DNA from: Utricularia gibba
Lineage: Eukaryota; Streptophyta; Magnoliopsida; Lamiales; Lentibulariaceae
Length of the DNA stretch: 32,202 bases
Assembly: GCA_002189035.1 (NCBI GenBank)
Contig: NEEC01000130.1
Span: 1-32,202 of the forward strand
Direction: 5' to 3'
Under the pieces are notes generated by a model. It saw nothing but the letters and a program-made list of their open reading frames with translations. It had not been told where the DNA came from and searched no databases. This document shows, one piece after another, positions 10,884 to 20,670 of the stretch. Position 1 is the stretch's first letter, and every line of letters starts with the position of its first letter. The position numbers and the translations under genes were made by a program.

Positions 10884-12093
10884 TCATTGTTGTGAGTACG
10901 AGGACGGCGGGTGCCATCCGATCCACCGGGCGCCGGATGGTGCAATGCCGGAGTTTGTCCGGCGTGGCCGGAAGCGGGGTTCTGAGGCAAACCCAACAGA
11001 CAGGATCATCATATGCGATTCTTGTAAAAATTGAGGGATGGATCCACGACTCACGAGTAGCGAGAATGGCACCTCGAGTGTTCCTTGGGTTGCTGCAAAG
11101 GAAGGGTTTAGCCAAGCCTGATGAGGAATCTCATTGAATCCAAGTCTTGTTTTTTGAATCCAAAGCCACATAACTTGTGTCTCAGCTTGGAGACATCTGA
11201 TGCGCTTGATCGCTTGGTCCAGAATCGCAGCTTGATCCCACTGAAAACAATGGTTCTTGGAGCTTGTTGGAGCTCCGGAAGTGGTGATAATCATGGTGAG
11301 GTTGATGATTATACCTTGGAGTTGCTTGTGCTCGGTAAAAGCTCCCGGAGGCTTCTCAGTTTCTCCCTCACTGCATCCCTTCTCTTCTGTTGAAAAACAG
11401 CTATGGTCATTTATGATGATTATGGTGTAAAAATTGTAGAAGTTACTGGTATTGCTTCACCCTGTCGCGTAACAACTGAAGCCTTTTCTTCCGCCGGAGC
11501 TTCTTCTGCTGATCCTGGATAACAGGGACCCGTAGATGTAAAGGAATTTACTGGGTTTCGGTAAGAGATTACAGGCTCACCAGATCTGCGCCCTGAGACC
11601 AAATCTGAGTTTTCCGTGGCGGTAAAGGAACGCTACGAGTTTGATCAGCATTCAAGGGATCTTCAGGGGATTTACCGGCGACCGCCCCCTTATCTGCCAT
11701 GCTCCACGTTTCCGGCAACGGCAGCAAAACTGTGGGATTTTGATCAGTGTTCAGGGGAATGTCAGGGGGGTGATTGAAGATCCCCGCCATGCCCACCGAA
11801 ATCTGAGTTTCCGGCAACGGCAAAGAAAAGGTGCGAACTTGATCAGTCTGCAGGGGAATCTCAGAGGTTTTATCGCCGACCACCGCTGCATCCACCGGAG
11901 TCCAAGTTTCCGTTGAGGAAACTCCACGAGCTTCATTCCCCGTCAGGGAGACTCAGAGGGTTCAACAACGAACGCCGCTGTATCCACAGGAATCCGAGTT
12001 TCCGGCGAGAGAAGGAGACTGCAGGTGCTGTTCATAGTCTCGCAAAATGGCAGATATCTCGTCGGAGTCGAAAACTTGAAGGTAATCCTCCAT
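10884..12093 (-). CDS. Atypical bHLH transcription factor with N-terminal 33-residue tandem repeats (frame breaks present)
   Basis: Start ATG is at 12093 (MEDYLQVFDSDEISAILRDY). Exon 1 runs to 11461 and ends in a basic stretch, DQQKKLRRKKRLQLLRDR. Exon 2 (11315-11386) encodes KRRDAVREKLRSLRELLPST plus four residues. Exon 3 starts at 11240 with WDQAAILDQAIKRIRCLQAE, which reads as loop plus helix 2. All three are in phase, and together they form a helix-loop-helix. The basic region lacks the usual His/Glu-Arg E-box contact pattern, so DNA binding may be weak or altered. Between the start and the basic region lie four to five copies of a 33-residue repeat. The frame changes at least twice there: near the start of the repeats, and at 11944-11950, where a CCC run precedes TGACGGGG. 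A possible 66-base intron (11484-11549) would avoid two further stops. The 3' end at 10884 is the first in-frame stop and is uncertain. The context recalls Arabidopsis MEE8 (At1g25310), from memory only. Confidence 0.7.
11605..12010 (-). repeat. 99-bp (33-codon) tandem repeat in bHLH exon 1
   Basis: A GTTTCCG-type anchor recurs near 11608, 11707, 11807, 11906 and 11998, a spacing of 99, 100, 99 and 92 bases. In the open frame the units read ET(W/Q)...(E/D)(I/D)PL..(T/A)DQ......LP(L/P)P, with exactly 33 residues in the two complete units. The last spacing is short, and it coincides with the frame breaks. Confidence 0.85.
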
Positions 12094-13639
12094 TGTCTCT
12101 GCCTTTTTTCGGTGACTGGTGATATGAAACAGGACACAAATCGATCATGTGAAGCTTCTGCCATGGAAATAGCGAAGCATGTCAGAGCTCCAGTTTTCGG
12201 CTGCCGCCATTTTATTTCTTCTTTAATAGGAATGCGTCCGTCGGATGCCTAAAATGGAATTTTCTTTAAGTCCAATTTTAGCGGATGATAAGCCGTACAC
12301 CTAATTCAAACTTTTTTTTAATTAAAAATATATTTCATTAAAGTAGTTTATGTAATTAATAATATATTTAAATTATTTAAAAGTATTTTTTAGTAAATTG
12401 ATTTTACAAATAGGTATTTAAAATGATATTGTATTTAATAGATATAATTAAATAGATGAAAAAAAATCTAACCTAGTTCACATAATTAAAGTAACTCATA
12501 TAACATGATAGTTTTAAAAAATATTTTAAAAATAAATATTAATGTGTTTCACAAATTGAATATATATTATAAAATAAATTTAATAATATAATAACCATTT
12601 TGTAATATATCCCACATTCTACGAGGGATCTCCTTTCTCGCATAGTGTGGCGGTGGAGTGGTCCGGCCACCGGCCACCGTCCGTCGGAGAAGCATCTCTG
12701 AAACTGCACTTTGTTCGTGGCTGCCAACGTGACTCCCAATAGTGTTCCGATTTTACTGAAATTATTTGGATGATATTATATTTATTATATTACTTTAATA
12801 TTTGTAGGTTCCCAAATTGAAAATCGAAACCAGCATGTACTATAGAACCTAGTTTTGAGAAGGGTGGATTCCGATACTAGCAATCTTTTGTGTTAAATAT
12901 ATATTATCCATATTTATTTCATAAAAATATTTCCAATTAATAATGTTGTCATGGAAATCCCAGTAAATTACAAAAGTGGTTATGTATAGAAATAAAAATA
13001 TTTAAATATCTGAGAGATAAAATGATAATGATCATTTTTGTAAATGATATACTGGTCAAAGTGTACTCCAAAAGCTATTGTAGCAGTGGGGTAATTTTCA
13101 AATGGGGTTAGAAAATTCATCATCCTGTACCATTGGAATGAAATAGAAAACATAATTAATTTTAACAAAATTAAAAATTCTAATAAAATAAAAATTGATG
13201 TGTGTTTGAAATTGTTTTATAAAATTATTATTATAAAATTAATTAATATTTGAAATGAAAAAAATAATAATAAGTGATCTTTATAAATAATTTACATATT
13301 TACTAATATTTATTAATAAACATACTTTATAAATTTACTTAAACAAAACATATTATATAATATTAATATTTATCAAACTCTTAACTAATATTATCAAATT
13401 AGTATTTATTTTAAAATGATATTAATTATAATTCTGTATTAATAAATAGATATAATAGTAAATTCAATTGTTAAAATCGAATCTTAAAAAACAATTATCT
13501 ATGAAAAACTACACACATCCATATTTTTCAGAAAATTGAATTGATTTTTAAAAATGAATTCTGATAGAAGAGAATCAGGTATATATTTATAAGACATTAA
13601 TTCTACGACAATACAATTCAATTTTGTATTATAATTTGA

Positions 13640-13760
13640 TGGGGGGTGGAGGCGTGTCCTGAGGGGCGGACACGGAACCGAGGATAAGGATAGGGTGCCT
13701 GGGAAACAGAAGGAACGTATCCCGGTAACGTCGCTGCCCCTTCAAGCCGCGTCCTCAAAA
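13640..13760. other. GC-rich island with a 7-bp hairpin and GGATAAGGAT
   Basis: A sharply GC-rich stretch in AT-rich surroundings. CGTGTCC (13653-13659) and GGACACG (13668-13674) form a perfect 7-bp stem with an 8-base loop. GGATAAGGAT lies at 13682-13691. No open reading frame crosses it. It may be a conserved non-coding or regulatory element, or a remnant of a former exon. Confidence 0.35.
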
Positions 13761-14679
13761 TGGGATTTTTTAAGCAGTTCTTCTAGAGCACACCAATGCA
13801 TATCAATAGCTATAAATATATTATCCACATTAGCCAAGACATTTCCTACTTCTAAAAAATAATTTTATTACTAAACACATGTTGTAAAATAAACATAAAT
13901 TTAAAAACGTTTCTAATTTTGAATAAATTATAGAGCTTCAGTTTATATTTTATTAAAAATACTTTTTGAATATTATTTGTCAAAAAAATAGAATCCAACA
14001 AATGCTTTAGAAACATTCCTTATTTTTAATAAATTACACATACAATTTTTTATTATTAGAACCATTTCTTATAAAATTCTTTTTGATGGGTAAATGTTGA
14101 GTTTAATATTTAAGGAGTATTGTGAAAAATTTTTGAATGTAATTTTTATTTTTGGAAAAGTAAAAAGTAGAATTAAATTGCAATAACTTAGATCAGGAAA
14201 CTGAGAATTAAAAACATTTTCAGAAATCTAATGTCAAAAATAGAAATAATAAATAAAAGCAATTATTTTATTATTTCTACTTTTACCTCATTTTCAACTA
14301 TATCCAAAAATTATTTTTGTTAAAAACAGAAATAGAAATATGAAGTATTCTACGTAAATTATTTTTGATAAAAATAGAAATATAAATAGCATTCAAAAAT
14401 TTTTAAGAACACAATTTTAATTTTCAAAAACTAATCACTTTAAGTTTGGCTCTAATACTAAATATTATAATTCATTCTATCATTGTACAATATTATACAT
14501 TTGGATATTGAACTTGCATGATTTTACGTTTTTTTCATTTCGAATAAAATGGGCCCTATAACATTTGCATAGTAAAACAATTAAGCATAGGTTTTGGAAG
14601 GGAGGAGGCAGGGGATCATCCTCCTAAAAGGATTTATATCATTTTCTTTTTGTTTTTTGCATGTAAAATGTTGAACCCC

Positions 14680-14795
14680 AGGAAACAGGATAAGGATTCG
14701 GGATGCCAGTTGCCACAGTGGAACGTGTCCAGGTGTCGGTGTCCATTGCAGATGCCGTATCCCTAGAGTCCAGTCCACCTTCGCATCACCTGCTA
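14680..14795. other. Second GC-rich island sharing GGATAAGGAT and CGTGTCC
   Basis: It contains GGATAAGGAT at 14688-14697 and CGTGTCC at 14724-14730, the same two short motifs as the island at 13640-13760 but in the opposite order. A GATAAG core is an I-box-type motif, and ACGTGTC (14723-14729) is ABRE-like. A 73-codon minus-strand frame (14581-14802) crosses it but resembles no family I know. Confidence 0.35.
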
Positions 14796-15449
14796 CGTAC
14801 ATACTGTATTCTTTCCTCGTTCCGTTCCATTGGCTAAGTATATTAGATTCATGACAGAAATAATTTCGTAAAAAAAATATAGTTTATATTTTGATCATTG
14901 AAAACTTTCACTATAGGTAAAATATCATATGTGATCACTGCATGCTTTTGAGTGCAATGTTTTATATTCTCAACAGTTGTATTAAGATATTTTGACGGCA
15001 ATACAACCTCATCATTTCTGAGTTCTTGATATCACATGTGAGGTTTGTATGATAAAAAGCTTTACACAAATATTCCATGATTTATTTTGCAACTACTTGT
15101 AAGTATCTTCATTAAGTGATTAAAAATCCTACATTGGTCTTGCAAACAACTCTTTAATCATTTACATGTTTTATCATCCCTTTCATTTTGGAATTTGTAT
15201 GAATTTGAACGATTTTATTCGATAATATTTTATTGTTATCTTTATCAAGATAATATAAATCATCTTATATCAAATCATATTCAACGAGTTCATTTGTAAA
15301 ATATATCATATAAAAAGTTTCAGCATTTCTACTTTCTCACACATTTGTGTATTTCTTATTCTTCTATCCTATAACTACAAGAATAGTTTCTCTTGTCTTG
15401 TTAGAATAAGCAACATTCCTTTGAGCAATCGTATTAACTTGTTCAACTC

Positions 15450-15665
15450 AAGAAAAAATCTGATGAAAATATGCAAACCTATAAAACTATGATTGTAGCT
15501 AAGTGTTATAATCAGAGAGAGTGAAGCAATTATGATTAAACCTTATCTTCGATAGTCATACTTGAACTTATTAGATATCTATTGTTTATTGGTGTACATC
15601 TAAATTATGAGATTTGGCATATGGATGTCAAAATCGTTTTTTTGAATACGTTATTGAAAAAGGAA
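15450..15665 (+). mobile_element. Decayed Ty1/copia retrotransposon, reverse-transcriptase fragment
   Basis: One frame of 72 codons, interrupted by two stops (15522-15524 and 15537-15539), reads through the N-terminal part of a copia-type reverse transcriptase. Recognisable pieces are a TYKTMIVAKCYNQRE segment (family pattern: YKARLVAKGYxQ) and EIWHMDVKIVFLN (family pattern: EIWQMDVKTAFLN). The catalytic YVDD region, integrase and LTRs are not visible. The surrounding AT-rich DNA probably includes more decayed element sequence. It is non-functional. Confidence 0.8.
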
Positions 15666-16300
15666 AATACGAAGCAATGTTTTAAACTTTGCTAAAATTT
15701 TTCAAAAATTTGGATTTCAGATTTTTTTAAACAATTTTCAAACTTTAGATTTATTCTGTGTTAATAATTTTTTTGAAGTGACTATATTTAATTTTTTAAA
15801 ATTCTAAAATTTAATCGTAAAATCAAAATTCATATTTTATGATCAAATTTAGAAATTATTAAATTTTTTAAATCTACGTTCGTGATTAAATAAAATAGTC
15901 ATTAGAAAAATTTTATTATTTATTTATGGTTTTATTTAAAAATACAGTTATATCATAATATATTAAATTTCAATATATTTTTTATTTTATTGAATTTTAT
16001 AATATAATGTTTTATTATTGAATAAAATAGTTTTACAATTTCAAAACTAATTATATGTATAAATATCAAAATTAATTCTATTTTATATAATATAAATACC
16101 TTCAATTATAGATCAATTGCTTTCTTCAAATTTTCCTCATTTTTCTTGAGATTTTTTCCACATTTCTCTTTTTAGATCAAATCTGAAATTCAAAATTTTT
16201 CCAAAGATTATTTTGAGGTAGAGAAGGATTGTTTTGTCGAATTACCGAAGAGTTGATTTACCAAATGAGCCCTTCAGATTTGGAGCCCGTACGTAAAATT

Positions 16301-17039
16301 TTTCAGTGGCACAAATGTCATTTACCTACACACGAGACAGTCGGTAATTGAAGTTAATGGCAGCGGCGGGAGTCGTTCGGTGAGTGTACTTCCCCACGAT
16401 ACAAACCCAACGCCTCCTGCAGACGTGGCGGCTTCCCATCGGTGGTCGCCTCCAGCTCTGAGGATCACGTAGCGGCCCACCTCACAAAAGTGCATCCACA
16501 TAGCCTGCTTTTTGGTGAAGACAACCGACTGAAGTAACGTTCATATCGCAGTCGCCTTCTTGTTTTCTCTCCTTTTTCTACTTTTTTTTTCTAAAGAATT
16601 CCTGTTTTTCGACGAAAAGCACAAGCTCGGTCCCTTATATCATTATCGTTATCGGTATAGGATTCACTCGTGATCTGCTCTGCCATCTTTTGAGGTCTTT
16701 CCTGTGACCACTTTTTCCGCTGCTTTCGTTGGTGGGTGCTCAGCTTCCCCTGAGTCCGAGGTTAGTTTCGTTTTCCGATCCCGGATATTCGTGTCTGATG
16801 TGTGTTTGCGGCAAAATTAAGGAAATCTGCAGACCCAGCACGACGAATTCCGAGCTGTTTATCTATGTCTGTTCTTTGCCGCTGAAATCTCACCTGCATC
16901 GAATGAATGAAATAACCTTTTTTTTTTCTTTTGAAAGAATGGGATTGTGAACTGATTGTTTTGGAAGAAGGTAATGGGGAGCTTGCAGATGTTGGAGAAG
17001 CGAAAGGTTTTACTGCTGTGATTGAGAAGAAGGGAGCTG
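16301..17039 (+). promoter_or_regulatory. Upstream region and 5' UTR of the BBX27-like gene
   Basis: GC content rises abruptly at about 16310. ACGT-core motifs occur as GACGTGGC (16422-16429) and CACGT (16466-16470); such G-box/ABRE-like sites bind HY5-class bZIPs and are common in light-regulated genes. Poly-pyrimidine stretches around 16550-16600 suggest a transcript leader. The start site cannot be fixed from sequence alone. Open frames on both strands at 16729-17208 are not supported as genes. Confidence 0.4.
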
Positions 17040-18381
17040 ATGGATAAGCAGTGTGATTTTTGTGTGGCATCGAGGCCTGTTGTATACTGCAAGGCGGATG
17101 CTGCGTATCTGTGCTTGTTGTGCGACGCCAAGGTTCATTCTGCCAACGCCTTGTCCTCTCGCCATCCTCGTACGCTGCTGTGCGACCTCTGCCGATGCCA
17201 CCCTGCACGTCTCCGATGCCTCGATCACGACGTTTTCATGTGCCGGAGTTGCGATTCCGGCCACAGCACCTCATGCCAGCAACAGAGGAGATCGGTGAAC
17301 TCCTACGCCGGATGCCCTTCTGCTACGGATTTAGCTGCACTGTGGAGACACAGTTCAACTCTCTCTGAAGTAACATCCTCTGGCAAAGAACCATCTTCCA
17401 GTTCTTCATCAGCAACTCAAGCCAAGGTGCATTCGTCTTACTTTTTTCTTCAGAGGAAGTTACATGAAGCTTGATGATCATGATTCTCACAGGGTGTGGA
17501 AGCTGATACACTGATGCAAAGTAGCTATGTACTGCATCAGATAATGGACCTGGATCGGCTGGAGCTCTCCGACGGCGCTGTGAAGGAACTGGCTGTGAAG
17601 AACGATGCGCAGGTCGACTACTGTGATGGCGAACTTCTTGAGTTAGACACTTCATTCTGGGAATGCAAAAGCCCTGCTGACAGCAATGAGGTTGTCCAGA
17701 CGACACGAATCTAGAATCCCATGTAAATAGAAAGAAAGGAGCAATCTTGGTCTGATCCACGATGCCTGTGCAGATATGGATGCAGGATCTCGGATTCTGT
17801 GACGATCCACGATACTTGGACAATGTTACTATACCTGATGTCGACCCGAAATTCCAGAACCTGGAAGACATCTTCGGGGATGGAGGAGGGAGCATGGAGA
17901 ATGCCTTTTTCTGCTCTGGCCAGGATTCATCTTCTGGCAAAGGAGAGCAGCTTTGTGGGAGCATAATCCAGGTAATCTCTCTGTTTCAGCAAATGAGTGT
18001 TCTTATTGCGAAAGAGGGATTCCATGCTTTGTGATTGCAGCTCCAGAAGCAAGACAGCACAGAAAGCAGAGAAACAAGCATATTTGATCAGCCAAATGGA
18101 TCTTCCTACTCAACTTCATCCTCCTCCATCTCCAAAGTCATCACAGAGAGCAGCGGTTATGAGTACAAAGACGACGGGTATTCTCCTAGTAGAGAGAAAG
18201 TGATAATGAGATACAAGGAGAAGAAAACAGCAAGGTATGTCTGCTGAGTGTTTAAATTCATCCTGGTTTTCCTGCAAAGAGTCGACCCTGAATTGGGCAT
18301 TGGATGTATCTGGTATACAGGCAGGAAAAGCAAGCTGAGTATGCAGCAGCAAGGGACAAATCTGCAGAGAAAAAGGGGTAA
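17040..18381 (+). CDS. Double B-box zinc-finger protein, BBX27-like, with shortened CCT motif
   Basis: Five exons join in phase: 17040-17426, 17493-17690, 17774-17971, 18041-18234 and 18321-18381 (345 residues). B-box 1 spans residues 5-42 (CDFC ... VVYCKADAAYLCLLCDAKVH). B-box 2 spans about 48-75 (CDLC ... RCLDHDVFMCRSCDSGH). A conserved GCPSATDLAALW follows. The middle has LDTSFWECKSPADSNE and IWMQDLGFCDD...IPDVDPKFQNLEDIFG, and the C-terminus has KVIMRYKEKKTARQEKQAEY. These match the Arabidopsis BBX27 (At1g68190) layout as I remember it. B-boxes mediate protein-protein and transcriptional interactions, often in light signalling. The C-terminal CCT-like motif keeps only its first half, as in BBX27. 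The ATG at 17040 was chosen because it lies just before the first B-box cysteine. No frame breaks are seen. Confidence 0.93.
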
Positions 18382-19778
18382 AATTCAGGTAATGATACAA
18401 CAAGAAGGCGATAAAAGCTCAGCAAACATCACCAGAAGCATTTGAAGCTGCAAGCCGTTCACATTGAACGCTTTTAGAGAACACCTGGGAATGCTTGCTT
18501 ATCGCAGGGCTTTCTTGAGAGTACAATTTTTCATACATACGCTTGTTGATTCGAATAGTTCATCCATTGGGAAGCTTCTTCGTGCTCAAAATTGAAAAAC
18601 TCCCAGATGCAATATTCTGCACAGAGGCTTCAGTTATATGTGATGATAATTCACAACGTGAACGACTCCAGGCAAATGACAAGAGAAGAGCAAGTAAACC
18701 AAGGCTCGAACGAACCTTTTCCAATTCATGAGCCATGATAACGTCAAAATCAAATGGGCCACGCGTTGAATTAGGTTATGATAATGTCAAAATTAAAGAT
18801 ACAATGAATACACGAATACATATGAAATCTAAATATACAAACATATAAATTATATTAAAAATAAATAAATACAATAAATTAATATTGATATACAATCTCT
18901 TCAAAAAACTTACGTTTCATGTGTTGTAGTTCAATTTATTGGATACTTAATTTTATCATGATATTACAATACTTATCTTGTAACATAATTTGGATGGGCA
19001 ATATGAGTTTTTTATTAGTATAAGTTTGAGTTAAAAAAAAAAAAGATGTTTTAGGTTTAAATAACAAAAATTAAATAGATTTATGACTTAAATAATAACT
19101 ATAATCACATACAAAACAAAAAAATAAGTATTAATTAGATTAAAGATCAATTCAATTTGAGAGCATATATTAAAATAAATAATTCCCAATTAAAAAATTA
19201 AAATGAAATTATCAAATATATAAAAAATTATAAATCAATAATAAATGATTGAACATAATATTTTTTTTAATATTATTTACATTTATTTTATACTTTAACT
19301 TTAAATTTGCTCGTTCGACTCATCAAATCATTAACTTAAATATACGTAAGTTAAAGACTGCTCTCTCCTAAGATACCCATAAACTAGATCAACATAAGAA
19401 ATTGGAATCAAGAGTTAGTACAGGGACATTATTTTAAATTGCCTGAATAAGAGCACCACTGCTAAATGAAAGATAGATTGAAAAACCAAAGTTGATAATT
19501 TGATATTTTAAAAATATTTTAAACCACACATTTGATATAAAATGAAATATCTTTATTTACCCTTTTAAAAATTAAATCGATTTTCAAATTAAATTGAATT
19601 TCACTTGAAGGAGTAAAAGATAATAAAATTTGAAATTTTAACTTAAAAGAAAATCTGGAGTAATTTTGTAACAAATGATGGAAATACTCATTTTGTTTGA
19701 ACACCAAACCAAAAAATATTTTAAAAATAATTATTGGTATTTATTTTTTCCTTTTTTTAAGAAAATAAAAATTCATTT
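18382..19778. other. Intergenic: BBX27-like 3' flank and AT-rich spacer
   Basis: 18382-18730 probably contains the 3' UTR of the BBX27-like gene. From 18780 to 19770 the DNA is A/T-rich. I see no gene, RNA or clear repeat here. Confidence 0.65.
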
Positions 19779-19806
19779 CGTCACTATGACGACACTGCAT
19801 ACGTCA
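19779..19806 (+). promoter_or_regulatory. as-1-like cluster of TGACG motifs in GST promoter
   Basis: CGTCA (19779-19783), TGACG (19787-19791) and CGTCA (19802-19806) are packed within 28 bases, ending 11 bases before a TATA box. as-1 elements are paired TGACG motifs bound by TGA bZIP factors. They drive auxin-, salicylate- and xenobiotic-induced expression of tau GSTs. The spacing differs from the classical element, so function is inferred. Confidence 0.55.
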
Positions 19807-19817
19807 TATGTTGCTTC

Positions 19818-19824
19818 TATATAA
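19818..19824 (+). promoter_or_regulatory. TATA box (TATATAA) of the GST gene
   Basis: TATATAA lies 78 bases before the ATG and just downstream of the TGACG cluster, a normal distance for a short 5' UTR. Confidence 0.65.
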
Positions 19825-19901
19825 CACCATTTACATCCAACGAAAACTGCACTACACGTCTTTTGTTTTTTTTACTCTCTGATTTGCACATCTGAAACTC
19901 C

Positions 19902-20670
19902 ATGGCTGCAGAATCGGCACAAGTGAAGCTTTTGGGCACAAAGCAAAGCCCATTTGCACTGAGGGCGCGCATATCCCTCAACCTCAAGTCCGTGGAGTAC
20001 GAGTTCCTGGAGGAACATTTTCCTGGTAAGAGCGAACTCCTCCTCAAATCCAATCCTGTTATGAAGAAAGTTCCCGTTCTCATCCACGGCGACGTCCCCA
20101 TCTCTGAATCTCTCGTCATTCTTCACTACATTGATGAGACCTGGTCCCAGGGACCCCCGATCCTCCCTTCTCATCCCGACGAGCGCGCTGTTGCCCGGTT
20201 CTGGGCTCACTGCATCGACGAAAAGGTACCATTTTGGAATAGCCCTTATGCCATTTTTTCTAATGTAGAGGAGCTCAGATACGTTTCCTCTGTTGTAGTG
20301 GTTTCCATGTGTTAGTGGCATTCTGCTGACAGAAGGAGAAGAGTTGAAGCAGAAGGTGGAGGGAGCCACAGAAGGAGTCGCTTTGCTGGAAAATGCTTTT
20401 GTGGGTATAAGCAAAGGGAAGAAGTTCTTTGGGGGAGAAACCATCGGATATCTGGACATTGCGTTCGGATGCTTTCTCCAATGGTTGGATGTTATCGGTG
20501 TGCTCTCTGGTCTGAAGCTCATCGATGAAATCAGGACTCCAAATTTGTTCCAATGGGCTCAAAATTTCACCTCCGACGCGGCGGTGAAGGATCTTCTGCC
20601 CCAGACCGATGAGCTCGTCGAGTTCGCTCAGTTCCGCATCAGCAGCTTCAAAGCTCCGGCCAAGAACTGA
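19902..20670 (+). CDS. Tau-class glutathione S-transferase
   Basis: Cytosolic GST, 231 residues from two exons (19902-20225 and 20299-20670) split by a 73-base GT-AG intron at the position usual for tau GSTs, after CIDEK and before WFPCVSG. The N-terminal thioredoxin-like domain has KLLGTKQSPFALRARISLNL, with the likely catalytic Ser16, and the glutathione-site ES pair in GDVPISESLVILHYIDETW. The C-terminal helical domain has ATEGVALLENAF, GKKFFGGETIGYLDIAFGCF and EFAQFRI. The length is typical, and the sequence is closest in my memory to the GSTU17/GSTU18 group. Such enzymes conjugate glutathione to xenobiotics or bind stress metabolites. No frame breaks are seen. The promoter carries an as-1-like cluster. 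Confidence 0.96.

Larger units (their letters stand above)
12094..16300. other. Long AT-rich, gene-poor region
   Basis: About 4.2 kb with no supportable host gene. Its start contains the bHLH upstream region (to about 12250). It also holds a GC-rich patch at 12610-12740, two GC-rich islands (13640-13760 and 14680-14790) and a decayed copia fragment (15450-15665), described separately. The rest is A/T-rich with many poly-A and poly-T tracts. Confidence 0.7.

Noticed and set aside
10814-11393. Plus-strand open frames at the bHLH locus
   Set aside because: They are antisense to the helix-loop-helix exons, which have in-phase GT-AG splicing.
13653-13674. Hairpin as a microRNA precursor or terminator
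   Set aside because: A 7-bp stem is far too short for a plant pre-miRNA, and no gene ends here.
14581-14802. 73-codon minus-strand frame as a small gene
   Set aside because: It has no family resemblance, promoter or splice context, and half of it is AT-rich spacer.
16762-17264. Minus-strand frames opposite BBX27-like exon 1
   Set aside because: The plus strand encodes two complete B-boxes with all metal ligands, so the minus frames are shadows.
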